The notes under the pieces are model-generated. The model ran no database searches. It was not told the DNA's origin and saw only the letters and a list, made by a program, of their open reading frames with translations. The position numbers and the translations under genes were made by a program. From Phycisphaerae bacterium (GTDB taxonomy: Bacteria; Planctomycetota; Phycisphaerae; Sedimentisphaerales; Anaerobacaceae), in contig JAQTLP010000004.1 in assembly GCA_028714855.1 (NCBI GenBank), positions 16,058 through 80,057 of the forward strand: a stretch of 64,000 nt of DNA, given 5' to 3'. Shown here piece by piece: positions 43,688 through 52,561 of this stretch; the stretch's first letter is position 1, and each line of letters begins with the position of its first letter.

Positions 43688-43995
43688 CCGCGGGTGGCGA
43701 TTCGATTAAGTTAAGCGGGATTTTTGGTGATGGCAACAGGCAGCAAGTTGGTCTTGCTGTCGTAGTTGCCATTTCCATTTCCGGCGAAATTTTCCATTGA
43801 TTAATCAGGCCAAAAGTTGTATAAAAGTTCGTTTTGGATAAGTTTGTAGGCTACCCCTGTTTTCCTGCGGATAGCAAGAAGTCGGCAAGGCCTGTAGTTT
43901 GTTCATAGTTCGTTGTTCATAGTTCGTTGTCAATGAACCCACAACAACGACCTACGAACTTAGAATTTTTCTTATCTTAGCAAAATGGAGAAGAT
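43688..43995. other. Intergenic region with nested hairpin and short dispersed repeat
   Basis: Contains a nested stem-loop at 43730-43772: outer ATGGCAAC / GTTGCCAT, inner CAGCAAG / CTTGCTG with loop TTGGT, all perfectly paired. It is not followed by a T-run. At 43897-43960 two copies of GTTCATAGTTCGTTGT occur, a motif also found in the dispersed repeat at 13200 and 62617. The PFOR ribosome site GGAGA is just before 43996. No gene seen. Confidence 0.6.
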
Positions 43996-46900
43996 ATGAA
44001 GCGCAAAATGGTTACGATTGACGGCAACACGGCAGTGGCGCACGTGGCCCATGCTACCAACGAGGTGATTGCAATATATCCGATTACTCCGAGCTCTCCT
44101 ATGGGCGAGATTGCCGATGCGAAGACGGCAAAAGGCGAAACTAATATTTGGGGGACGGTTCCTTCAGTTACCGAGATGCAGTCGGAAGGCGGAGCGGCAG
44201 GCGCGGTGCACGGAGCACTTACGGCCGGCGCCCTGACGACGACGTTTACCGCCTCGCAGGGGCTTTTGCTGATGATTCCGAATATGTATAAGATAGCGGG
44301 CGAACTGTCACCGACCGTTTTTCATGTCTCGGCGCGTTCGCTGGCCTGTCAGGCGCTTTCAATTTTCGGCGACCATTCGGATGTAATGGCCTGCCGGGGC
44401 ACCGGCTGGGCAATGCTTTGCTCGAACAGCATTCAGGAAGTAATGGATTTTGCATTGATTGCGCAGCAGGCGACGCTCGCATCGCGAGTACCATTTCTGC
44501 ACTTCTTCGATGGTTTCCGCACCAGTCACGAAATACAAAAGGTCGAGGAGCTGACTTTCGACGATATGCGGGCGATGATTGACGACGAGCTTGTATCGGC
44601 TGTTCGCGCTATGGCTTTGAATCCTGACAGGCCGCAGATAGCCGGCACAGCCCAGAACCCGGATGTTTATTTCCAGGGAAGAGAAGCAGTCAACAAGTTT
44701 TATCTGGCAGCGCCTGGTATCGTGCAGCAGACAATGGATAAGTTCGCAAAATTGGTCGGACGCCAATATCACCTGTTTGACTACGTGGGGGCGGCAGACG
44801 CTGAAAAAGTAATAATTATAATGGGTTCAGGGGCAGAGACGGTGCACGAGACGGTGGAATCTTTCGTATCGAAAGGACAGAAGGTCGGCGTTATTAAGGT
44901 TCGGTTGTTCAGGCCTTTCAGCTGCGGAGATTTTATTAATGCGTTGCCCAAAACGGTGAAGAAAATCGCGGTGCTGGACAGGACCAAGGAGCCTGGTGCT
45001 TTGGGGGAACCGTTGTATATGGATATTCGCACTGCTATCGGCGAAGCGATGGCCAAAAAACAAACGGCCTTTAAAGAGTATCCGGTGATTGTGGGCGGAA
45101 GGTACGGTCTTGGTTCGAAGGAGTTTACGCCGGCGATGGTTAAGGCCGTGTTTGATAATCTCGACGCCGAAGAGCCGAAGAATGGTTTCACTGTGGGCAT
45201 CATCGACGACATGGCTAATACGAGCCTGGATGTGGGTGAGTCGTTTGTGCCGTCATCAGAGGGGATTTATACGGCGATGTTTTACGGCTTGGGTTCGGAT
45301 GGCACAGTCGGCGCAAACCATAACTCGATACAAATCATCGGTCAGCAGACAGACAACAACGCACAGGGCTATTTCGTTTACGACTCAAAGAAGGCAGGCG
45401 CTATTACAATATCGCACCTTCGTTTCGGCAAAAAGCCGATTCGCAGGCCGTACCTGATAACAAGAGCGGATTTTATCGCCTGTCACAATCCGAGCTTTCC
45501 GGAAAAGTATGATATGCTCGCGCCAGCCAAGGAAGGCGCCACGTTTTTAATGACCAGTATGTACCCTGCGGACAAGGTCTGGGATACGCTGCCGCAGGAA
45601 ATGCAGAAGCAGATAATCGACAAAAAGCTCAAGTTCTATGTTATCGATGCTATTTCGCTTGCTCAGGAAATAGGTCTTGGCGCCAGAATCAATACGATTA
45701 TGCAGGTGGCTTTCTTCAAGATAAGCAATATTATTCCGCTTGATACGGCAGTCAGTGCTATCAAGGCCGCGATTCAAAAAAGCTACGGCAAAAAGGGTGA
45801 GAAGATTGTTGCGATGAACAATGCCGCGGTAGACGCGGCCCTGGAGCGGATTTACGAAGTCAAAACCCCGGGCAAGGTTACAAGCAAGATAAAGATGCCT
45901 GCGGTTGTGCCGAATGACGCACCGGCGTTTGTGAAGGATGTCACGGCAGAGATTATGGCGCTGCGAGGCGATAAGCTGCCCACCAGCAAAATACCTATTG
46001 ACGGCAAGTGGCCGACAGGGACGACCAAATATGAGAAACGCAATATCGCGGTCAATATACCCGTGTGGGAGCCGCAGGTTTGTATTCAATGCGGCACCTG
46101 CTCGTTTGTCTGTCCCCACGGGACGATTCGACTTAAGGCATACGACAAAAAATATCTCGATAAGGCGCCGCCGACATTCAAAAACGCTGAAGCAAAAGGA
46201 AAAGAGTTGGCCGGTATGAAAGCAACTATCCAGGTTGCGCCGGAAGACTGCACCGGCTGCGGAGTATGCGTTCAGCAATGTCCTGCTCAGGAGAAAGACG
46301 CCAACAAACAACCTACCGGCCGAAAGGCGATAAATATGTCGCTCCAGGAGCCGTTGCGTATGCAGGAACGGGAAAATTACGAGTACTTTTTGTCTATCCC
46401 GAATACCGACCCGAAGTTGTTCAAGCTCAACAGCGTTAAAGGTAGCCAGCTGGTGCCGCCTTTATTCGAGTATTCTGGCGCCTGTGCCGGCTGCGGCGAG
46501 ACGCCTTATGTGAAACTTCTAACGCAATTGTTCGGCGATAGGGCTATGATAGGCAATGCCACGGGCTGTTCGTCGATTTACGGCGGCAATTTGCCAACAA
46601 CGCCATACACAACAAGAGGAGATGGGCGCGGCCCCGTATGGAGCAACAGTCTGTTCGAGGACAACGCAGAGTTTGCTATGGGTATGCGGCTGACGGTTGA
46701 TAAGTTCGGACAGCAGGCGATAGAGCTGCTGGACATCGTGGCCAAGAAGGGTTGCGTCGAAGCAGCTTTGGCGAGTGAAATAAGCGTTGCCGTGGCTGCT
46801 AATGACCCCTCACAGGATGCGATTGAGCAGCAGAGAGGCCGTGTCGCAAAGTTAAAGGAACAGTGTAAAAAGAGTAACTGTCCGGAATGTAAACGGTTGC

Positions 46901-47577
46901 TTACCTTGGCTGATTATTTGGTACGAAAATCTGTTTGGGCGCTTGGCGGTGACGGCTGGGCTTACGACATCGGCTACGGCGGGCTCGACCACGTTTTAGC
47001 CAGCGGAGTCGATGTAAATGTTCTGGTTTTAGATACTGAGGTCTACTCAAACACCGGCGGGCAGATGTCGAAATCTACGCCGAGGGCCGCGGTTGCGAAG
47101 TTCGCTGCGGGCGGCAAGCCGATGCCGAAAAAAGATATGGGTTTGCTGGCGATGACATATGGCAATATCTATGTCGCAAAGGTGGCGATGGGCGCCAATA
47201 CCAATCAAGCGGTCAAAGCATTTGTTGAAGCGGAATCGTATCCAGGGCCGTCATTGATAATTGCATATTCGCAGTGTATTAACCACGGCATCGATATGAT
47301 GACCGGCTATGAGGAGCAAAAGAAGGCGGTGGCTTGTGGGCATTGGCCGTTATATAGGTTCGACCCGCGACTTAAAAAAGAAGGTAAAAACCCGCTGCTG
47401 CTTGATTCGAAGGCTCCCACGCTTGACTTCAAAGAGTATGCTTATGGAGAGGTCCGTTATCGGCAGCTCGTTCAGTCGAACCCGCAGACTGCAGCGGAAC
47501 TGCTCAAGCTTGCCAGTAGCGATGCGACCCAAAGGTATGCTTTGATGGAGCAGCTTGCGAATTTGAAATGCGATTAG
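43996..47577 (+). CDS. nifJ: Pyruvate:ferredoxin (flavodoxin) oxidoreductase
   Basis: 1193-residue fused PFOR; converts pyruvate, CoA and oxidised ferredoxin to acetyl-CoA, CO2 and reduced ferredoxin. Domain order: pyrimidine-binding domain (PITPSSPMGE, FTASQGLLLM), transketolase-C-like domain, gamma domain (GQQTDNNAQGYFVYDSKK), two 4Fe-4S clusters (CIQCGTCSFVCPHG; CTGCGVCVQQCPA), and the TPP domain with CAGCGE, GNATGCSSIYGG and GGDGWAYDIGYGG. All cluster cysteines are there. The homodimeric single-chain form is typical of anaerobic bacteria. It is followed by a strong bidirectional terminator. It points to fermentative or acetogenic-type anaerobic metabolism. Confidence 0.98.
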   Translation: MKRKMVTIDGNTAVAHVAHATNEVIAIYPITPSSPMGEIADAKTAKGETNIWGTVPSVTEMQSEGGAAGAVHGALTAGALTTTFTASQGLLLMIPNMYKIAGELSPTVFHVSARSLACQALSIFGDHSDVMACRGTGWAMLCSNSIQEVMDFALIAQQATLASRVPFLHFFDGFRTSHEIQKVEELTFDDMRAMIDDELVSAVRAMALNPDRPQIAGTAQNPDVYFQGREAVNKFYLAAPGIVQQTMDKFAKLVGRQYHLFDYVGAADAEKVIIIMGSGAETVHETVESFVSKGQKVGVIKVRLFRPFSCGDFINALPKTVKKIAVLDRTKEPGALGEPLYMDIRTAIGEAMAKKQTAFKEYPVIVGGRYGLGSKEFTPAMVKAVFDNLDAEEPKNGFTVGIIDDMANTSLDVGESFVPSSEGIYTAMFYGLGSDGTVGANHNSIQIIGQQTDNNAQGYFVYDSKKAGAITISHLRFGKKPIRRPYLITRADFIACHNPSFPEKYDMLAPAKEGATFLMTSMYPADKVWDTLPQEMQKQIIDKKLKFYVIDAISLAQEIGLGARINTIMQVAFFKISNIIPLDTAVSAIKAAIQKSYGKKGEKIVAMNNAAVDAALERIYEVKTPGKVTSKIKMPAVVPNDAPAFVKDVTAEIMALRGDKLPTSKIPIDGKWPTGTTKYEKRNIAVNIPVWEPQVCIQCGTCSFVCPHGTIRLKAYDKKYLDKAPPTFKNAEAKGKELAGMKATIQVAPEDCTGCGVCVQQCPAQEKDANKQPTGRKAINMSLQEPLRMQERENYEYFLSIPNTDPKLFKLNSVKGSQLVPPLFEYSGACAGCGETPYVKLLTQLFGDRAMIGNATGCSSIYGGNLPTTPYTTRGDGRGPVWSNSLFEDNAEFAMGMRLTVDKFGQQAIELLDIVAKKGCVEAALASEISVAVAANDPSQDAIEQQRGRVAKLKEQCKKSNCPECKRLLTLADYLVRKSVWALGGDGWAYDIGYGGLDHVLASGVDVNVLVLDTEVYSNTGGQMSKSTPRAAVAKFAAGGKPMPKKDMGLLAMTYGNIYVAKVAMGANTNQAVKAFVEAESYPGPSLIIAYSQCINHGIDMMTGYEEQKKAVACGHWPLYRFDPRLKKEGKNPLLLDSKAPTLDFKEYAYGEVRYRQLVQSNPQTAAELLKLASSDATQRYALMEQLANLKCD

Positions 47578-47587
47578 AATAAAAAAA

Positions 47588-47626
47588 CCGGCGACCGGTT
47601 ACTGATAAATAGTAACCGGTCGCCGG
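47588..47626. terminator. Bidirectional intrinsic terminator
   Basis: A perfect 16-bp stem (CCGGCGACCGGTTACT and its complement) with the seven-base loop GATAAAT lies between the convergent PFOR and lipoprotein genes. Seven A bases before it provide the U-run on the minus-strand transcript, so it is a canonical terminator for the lipoprotein operon and a strong hairpin for PFOR. Confidence 0.92.
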
Positions 47627-47639
47627 TAATTACCAAGGT

Positions 47640-48353
47640 TTATAACCAGCCCTCTTTGCTTTTGCCTTTTAACAGCATTTTAAATACATCGCTGGTTATA
47701 GGTATATCGTAGTCATACGAGGAAAGAACACGCCCGTCACTGACATTAATAACTCGTGCTGTAATATAAACCTTTTTCGCGGCCACAGCATAAGTTCCCA
47801 CGACAACAGCTTGTGCACGATGCTTGGTGCTGATTTCCGACAGTTCACGGGAAAGAAGCAGTTCGCCTGAATCTGCCCTTATGAAAACATTTGTTCGTAA
47901 TTTCATTTCTATTGTTGCGTATTTTCTCTGTTTGAATCGGGATGCAATCTGCTCTGATGTCACCTTTCCGAACGTGGAGGTGCTGTCCAGATTGTCAATA
48001 TCGACAAAGCTTGCTACCAGAATGGGGCTGTCTTTGGGCAGTTTTGGACAAATTATGTTTAGCAGAGCATCTGCTGCCTTATAATTGGCGCCTGGAATGG
48101 ACGCTCCGCTCAGCCCGGCCCAAAAATCGCTGGTGAGTTCTACTTTGGATTCCTTGATAAGTCTTACGGTGTCGGTCTTGTTCTCGAGGTTTGCAATGCG
48201 CTGCTGATGCCTTACGGTCTCACGTTCACTGGCTTCATTGATTTTCTTGACGTCGGCTCTGGACATAGCAAGCTGGACAGACGGGTCACCGCAGCCTGTA
48301 AGCAGGCCGCACCCAATCGCGAGTAGTACTATTAATGTCGTATATTTAATCAT
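47640..48353 (-). CDS. FlgO-family lipoprotein
   Basis: 237 residues with a lipoprotein signal peptide (LIVLLAIGCGLLTGC; lipid Cys at about 21). The mature part has a coiled-coil-like stretch (about 30-65), then the FlgO domain: PILVASFVDIDNLDSTSTFGK, SEQIASRFKQRKYATIEMK, GELLLSRELSEIS and AQAVVVGTYAVA. FlgO was described in Vibrio as an outer-membrane protein needed for stable flagellation, but the domain is widespread without flagella. No flagellar gene is in the window. Its start overlaps the stop of the upstream lipoprotein gene (ATGA), so the two are co-translated and probably act together at the outer membrane. Confidence 0.85.
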   Translation of the reverse strand: MIKYTTLIVLLAIGCGLLTGCGDPSVQLAMSRADVKKINEASERETVRHQQRIANLENKTDTVRLIKESKVELTSDFWAGLSGASIPGANYKAADALLNIICPKLPKDSPILVASFVDIDNLDSTSTFGKVTSEQIASRFKQRKYATIEMKLRTNVFIRADSGELLLSRELSEISTKHRAQAVVVGTYAVAAKKVYITARVINVSDGRVLSSYDYDIPITSDVFKMLLKGKSKEGWL

Positions 48354-49021
48354 TGGCTAACAACCTCCATTGTCTTTCCCTGTAATGCGTAACTGCTGTC
48401 CCAAAGGGGCGTATCGATATAATAAGTACCTGTATGACTTATTACGTAAGTGCTGCCTTTTTTTACGGATGTTGTGATTACGACTTCGTATGGGGAAGCT
48501 TCAACACCAACATATGCTCCATCCGCACTTCCGGTAAAAACTCTGCCGATTTTGGACATAATATGCGGTGAGCGAACAGGCCGGTTCCCGTGTTTGACTA
48601 ACTGTATATCGAAAGTCATTACAAGTTCCGCTGCCCTGCTGTCATCGACTACATTGTAGCCTGCGTTGACTAATTGTGTAACCAGGTAATTTTGGTAAGC
48701 TCTTTTGAATGGTATTGTGGCAAGCCGGTCGGATTCATCTGCTATGGCTAAAGGTTTGGTGGCGGTCCAGATGGCCGGGTCTTCCTTGCTTGGCAAATGA
48801 AACTTCGGGACTACAAATATCGGTGTACAGTTCGTAATCGTCCTGTTTAGATTGAGCTGCTCGACAACTTCAGCTGCCAATACATCCCAGTGATGAGGGG
48901 CCTGCATTTTTTGCTGCTCGGTATACGGGTAGTTTGTAGCAATGGGTATTTGGGACGTGCAGGATATCAAAAACGCTGGAAGAAGTAGTAGTAAGATGGT
49001 TAATACATATTTTGCAATCAT
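48350..49021 (-). CDS. Lipoprotein, partner of the FlgO-like protein
   Basis: 223 residues from the ATG at 49021, chosen because it places the signal peptide at the N-terminus (ILLLLLPAFLISC, lipid Cys at about 21) and has AGGTG five bases upstream. The mature chain has no family I can name; it includes IFVVPKFHLPSKEDPA, a YQNYLVTQLVNAGYNVVDD segment and a beta-rich C-terminal half (ASPYEVVITTSVKKG, ISHTGTYYID). The 'VTQLVNAGYNVVDDSRAAELVMTFDIQLV' pattern, cited here only in part, looks like proteins of the CsgG/LpoB type that bind near the cell wall. It is the first gene of a two-gene operon and divergent from the exopolysaccharide operon. Confidence 0.65.
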   Translation of the reverse strand: MIAKYVLTILLLLLPAFLISCTSQIPIATNYPYTEQQKMQAPHHWDVLAAEVVEQLNLNRTITNCTPIFVVPKFHLPSKEDPAIWTATKPLAIADESDRLATIPFKRAYQNYLVTQLVNAGYNVVDDSRAAELVMTFDIQLVKHGNRPVRSPHIMSKIGRVFTGSADGAYVGVEASPYEVVITTSVKKGSTYVISHTGTYYIDTPLWDSSYALQGKTMEVVSQ

Positions 49022-49104
49022 AGTTTCACCTTTCTCTTTCATAGTTTGGCCCATTGACATGTCCTCCTGTTATAATCACGGCCTAAAGTTAATTTAGGTA
49101 ATCA

Positions 49105-49133
49105 AACATACAAAAAAACGTTTGAAATGTCAA
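49105..49133 (-). promoter_or_regulatory. Promoter of the lipoprotein pair
   Basis: On the minus strand, a perfect TTGACA (49128-49133) and TATGTT (49105-49110) are 17 bases apart. The leader to the ATG at 49021 would be about 76 bases. Pattern match only. Confidence 0.5.
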
Positions 49134-49667
49134 GTTTTTTCCGATTTTGCGGGTTATTTCCGGCAGAAGTCATAACTGTTTTAATTATAAGTACTTAATC
49201 GCCGAGATAGCTTACGCCGTTTTGAAAATTGAATGCTTTTGCTCTCCTTTGGGTGTCTTTTATTTGAGTTGTTATTGCAATAATTATCGGGCTTAGGCAG
49301 GGGAGCGTAATGAACAAACCCTGAATTTAAGCAGTATAACTAACATATAGCTTGGTTTCATGGACTCCATTTTACCGTATCTCAAAGGCGAACCCTCATA
49401 ACTCCTTTGTGTTTCTATGGTTGTAACAAAGAAAAGCGAAAATAACATTGTGATAGCGGGATGATAGATGGAATAAGCCGGATGCATTGTTAATTTCTTT
49501 GTGATATTTGGTCTTGTGGCGGGTAAAAAAGTTAAGCCGACCCCGTGTTAAACCGATTATAAGTGCGTAAGTTGTTTTGCCAGGTGTTCTTGCGGCTATA
49601 TGTTCTATATTTTTGGGATGTTAGTGATATGAACCCTGTTAGATGTTCTACGGTGAGGAGTAGTTTG
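49134..49667. other. Intergenic region upstream of the exopolysaccharide operon
   Basis: About 530 bases without a supported gene; open frames on either strand are short and lack homology. TATAAG near 49557 could be a -10 box but lacks a -35. GAGGAG at 49655-49660 is the ribosome site that selects the ATG at 49668. No riboswitch was recognised. Confidence 0.4.
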
Positions 49668-51437
49668 ATGCAGAATTCGAGATGCCCTTTACGCTTAGGA
49701 GGAATTTCTGCCGCGGTCAAACGCGCGCGGGCTGTAGCAATTGTATTTCTATCTGTTCTAAGTATTTACTTGGGTGGCTGTGGCAATAAGTTTTTTGACC
49801 CCACGCAAGTAGGCAGGTTTCGTCCTGTTCCGGCGGTGAATGTGATATTAGATTCATTGGGTGTTGCAGAGGAGGTTCCGTCGGTTTGGAAGGGAGCGGA
49901 AGATCCAAAACCGGTAGATGTTGTGGCGTATGAGACTGACTATGTGTTTAGTCCGGGCGACATCGCGAGAATATCCATTTTCGAACTGTTGCAGGAGGGA
50001 ATACCGTATATAAACGATTATTCAGTTACCGAAACCGGCAAGATATCCGTACCGGAGGTTGGGGTGGTTGAGGCGGCAGGATTGACTGAAGAGCAGCTTG
50101 AGGATGAGATAGAGCAAATACTTTCGCCGAGTGTGTTGAAGGAGCCGTCAGTCGTTGTAACCTTGCTCAGTTCACAACAACGCACGTTTTCAATATGGGG
50201 TGACGGTGTACCGCGGCCGGATAGATATGCAATTCCTCGGTATGATTTTAGGTTGACAGATGCAATTGCGACGGCAGGCGGGATAAGGCAATTTAATGTA
50301 AGTTATGTTTATGTTTCCCGTCCTGTTACAGGCAGAGAAGCAATAACAGAGCCTATTGAGTCTGGAGTTGTTGAGCCGGAAAAGTCGCAGGAGCCGGTCA
50401 AATCTGAAGAGGAACTGATTAAACCCGAAAAGGAGCCAGTTGCCCCCCCAGACGATATAGATGAACCTGAAAAAGAAATGCTGGAGATAATAGCACCGCA
50501 AGTAGTAGCTCCGCAAGCGAAACAGTTGCGGTTTCCTCTTTCGCAGTCGCAGGGATTAGTTATAGCTTCGGCAGAGATGATAACGGATGATGAACTTGCT
50601 GAAGCAGCTTTACCGGGAGGTTTTAAATCGTTAACCGAGGACGAAGAGGCGCCGCTGGATGCGGAGGGCGTGCAAGAGTCACCAGCCGAACCGGCTGGTC
50701 ATGAGGCGGCAGATGCCCAAATAAATGAAGGCGAGAAAGGCCGTATTGAGTGGATTTTTCAGGATGGCAGATGGGTTCCGATTCAAGTTGGTCGTGCAAA
50801 GCCGGCAGAGCCGGAAGTTGCAGTCGAACCTGAGAAAGCAGTCAAGCCTGAGAAAGCAGCCGAACCGGTTAAGGAAAGTGTGCCGGAGGAGTTCGACTGG
50901 GATGAGATAGGAACTGGAGGAGTGCAGGCACGAGTTATAGAAATTCCTGCAGATAAGTTGCGAAGCGGCGACCCTCGTTATAATATAGTGATAAGACCCG
51001 GTGATAATATTCAGGTTCCTGTGGATATTACCGGGGAATACTTTATTTATGGTAATGTTAACTATCAGGGAGTTGTGCCAATGGACGGCCGGCCGGTTAC
51101 TTTGAAGATGGCCGTGGCCGCAGCCGGCGGTTTAGGGCCTTTGGCCTGGCCAAGACGTTGTGAGGTGACAAGGAGAATCGGCAGGAACAAAGAAGAAACA
51201 GTTATGGTAGATTTGGATAAAATCGCTAGTGGCGAACAGCCGGACTTTTTTATTAAACCCCTCGACCTCATCAATGTCGGCACGCATGCTACAGCTCAGT
51301 GGCGCGCGGTTTTGCGGAATTCGTTCAGGGCAAGTTACGGCTTCGGTTTTATTTACGACCGTAATTTTGGTGATAGAGATGCCGGAACCAGCAGGCCTTT
51401 CGGTAGTATATATGAAAACGTCAAAGACATTTTTTAA
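49668..51437 (+). CDS. Wza-like polysaccharide export lipoprotein with SLBB domains
   Basis: 589 residues from the ATG at 49668, preferred because GAGGAG stands seven bases upstream and the signal peptide (VAIVFLSVLSIYLGGC, lipid Cys38) then falls near the N-terminus. The Poly_export domain begins at about residue 93 (YVFSPGDIARISIF, YSVTETGKISVPEVGVVEAAG), followed by an SLBB-like unit (RYDFRLTDAIATAGG). An acidic Pro/Glu-rich linker of nearly 200 residues (about 228-420) separates it from a second SLBB (about 441-537). The protein would form the outer-membrane channel for exopolysaccharide. The long linker is absent from E. coli Wza. It opens the exosortase operon. Confidence 0.9.
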   Translation: MQNSRCPLRLGGISAAVKRARAVAIVFLSVLSIYLGGCGNKFFDPTQVGRFRPVPAVNVILDSLGVAEEVPSVWKGAEDPKPVDVVAYETDYVFSPGDIARISIFELLQEGIPYINDYSVTETGKISVPEVGVVEAAGLTEEQLEDEIEQILSPSVLKEPSVVVTLLSSQQRTFSIWGDGVPRPDRYAIPRYDFRLTDAIATAGGIRQFNVSYVYVSRPVTGREAITEPIESGVVEPEKSQEPVKSEEELIKPEKEPVAPPDDIDEPEKEMLEIIAPQVVAPQAKQLRFPLSQSQGLVIASAEMITDDELAEAALPGGFKSLTEDEEAPLDAEGVQESPAEPAGHEAADAQINEGEKGRIEWIFQDGRWVPIQVGRAKPAEPEVAVEPEKAVKPEKAAEPVKESVPEEFDWDEIGTGGVQARVIEIPADKLRSGDPRYNIVIRPGDNIQVPVDITGEYFIYGNVNYQGVVPMDGRPVTLKMAVAAAGGLGPLAWPRRCEVTRRIGRNKEETVMVDLDKIASGEQPDFFIKPLDLINVGTHATAQWRAVLRNSFRASYGFGFIYDRNFGDRDAGTSRPFGSIYENVKDIF

Positions 51438-51502
51438 TTATGGCTGATGATAATATTGATTCCTCTATTGCAAAATGGTATCATTTCGCGTAAAATCATA
51501 AA

Positions 51503-52558
51503 ATGGCAGCCCAAATGAAAGAGGACAAAGACCTCCTTTACAAACCTTCCCAGGTGGGAACCGACCGCAAAAGCGACGAAAGGTATTCGCCCCTAATGGG
51601 AGGCGGGAAGGCACTATCTCTCGGGGATGGAGGCTCGATTCGTACAAGCTGGTGTGAGCTTCCGGTGCATAGTTACGTCAAAATGGTGATAATTGGGGGA
51701 TTGTTTGTCTATCTTTTTTATAATGAAGTTGAGTCTATTGTAGGCAAATGGCTTACTGATAGCAGCTGGTCGCATGGTTTTCTAATCCCGCTTTTTAGTT
51801 TATATTTTATAGATCAGGCAAAGGGCAAGATTATAAATCTTCAAACTAGGCCGAATTACCTCGGTTTGTTTTTTTTGATTTTTGGGATTTTGTTTTATTT
51901 TTTTAATGTAGTCAGCCCGGCTGGATATGCATATTTTCGCCCCATTTCCATGATAGTAAGCCTTGGTGCGATTGTGTTGTTTTTGGGTGGGTGGCGTTTG
52001 GTTAGGTATACGTGGCTTCCGATTGTGTTTTTGGTCTTTGCTGTTCCATTGCCGACGAGATATTATGTTAGTCTGACTATGCCGATGCAGAAGCTGGCTG
52101 CACAGGCCACCACTTTTTTGCTGAATTTAATTAATGGGATGAACGCTGAGGTTAACGGCGTAGTTATATCCGGAGAGTATCTGGGCCAAAAGCTTGACCC
52201 TCCGCTTAATGTGGCCGAGGCTTGCAGCGGCATGCGATTACTGATGGCCTTTTTGGCCTTGGGCGTTGCTATGGCATATTTGCACTACAGACCTATATGG
52301 CAGCGAATCGTGTTGTTGGTCAGCACAATACCGATAGCGATATTTTGCAATATTGTACGAGTTACGATTACCGGATTTATTTATATATTTGGACAGCCAA
52401 AGTACGCTCAGGGTATTTATCATGACCTTCTTGGCATGATAATGCTGCCGCTGGCTTTTGGCTTATATGGCTTGCTTGCTTGGTTTATGTCAAGTTTGTT
52501 TGTTGAAGAGACAGAGACCGTTACCGAAGATGTTATAATTCGCCGTAATAATAGCTGA
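51503..52558 (+). CDS. Exosortase
   Basis: 351-residue multi-pass membrane transpeptidase-like enzyme. The active-site triad of the family is present: Cys241 in VAEACSGMRLL, Arg286 in FCNIVRVTITG and His307 in GIYHDLLGM. An early DSSWSHGFLIPL block and at least seven membrane helices fit. Exosortases are proposed to cut PEP-CTERM tails and attach the protein to extracellular polysaccharide. The first 50 residues are hydrophilic and without homology, and there is no ribosome site at 51503, so the true start may be later (for example Met32). It lies between the exporter and the EpsI gene. Confidence 0.93.
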   Translation: MAAQMKEDKDLLYKPSQVGTDRKSDERYSPLMGGGKALSLGDGGSIRTSWCELPVHSYVKMVIIGGLFVYLFYNEVESIVGKWLTDSSWSHGFLIPLFSLYFIDQAKGKIINLQTRPNYLGLFFLIFGILFYFFNVVSPAGYAYFRPISMIVSLGAIVLFLGGWRLVRYTWLPIVFLVFAVPLPTRYYVSLTMPMQKLAAQATTFLLNLINGMNAEVNGVVISGEYLGQKLDPPLNVAEACSGMRLLMAFLALGVAMAYLHYRPIWQRIVLLVSTIPIAIFCNIVRVTITGFIYIFGQPKYAQGIYHDLLGMIMLPLAFGLYGLLAWFMSSLFVEETETVTEDVIIRRNNS

Positions 52559-52561
52559 TAG

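Noticed and set aside
49577..49600. Sigma-54 promoter (GG-N10-GC) before the exopolysaccharide operon
   Set aside because: Only the GG and GC pairs fit; the surrounding TGGCAC and TTGC positions do not.
49563..49667. Upstream extension of the Wza-like protein
   Set aside because: It would put 35 extra residues before the lipoprotein signal peptide; the ATG at 49668 has the better ribosome site.
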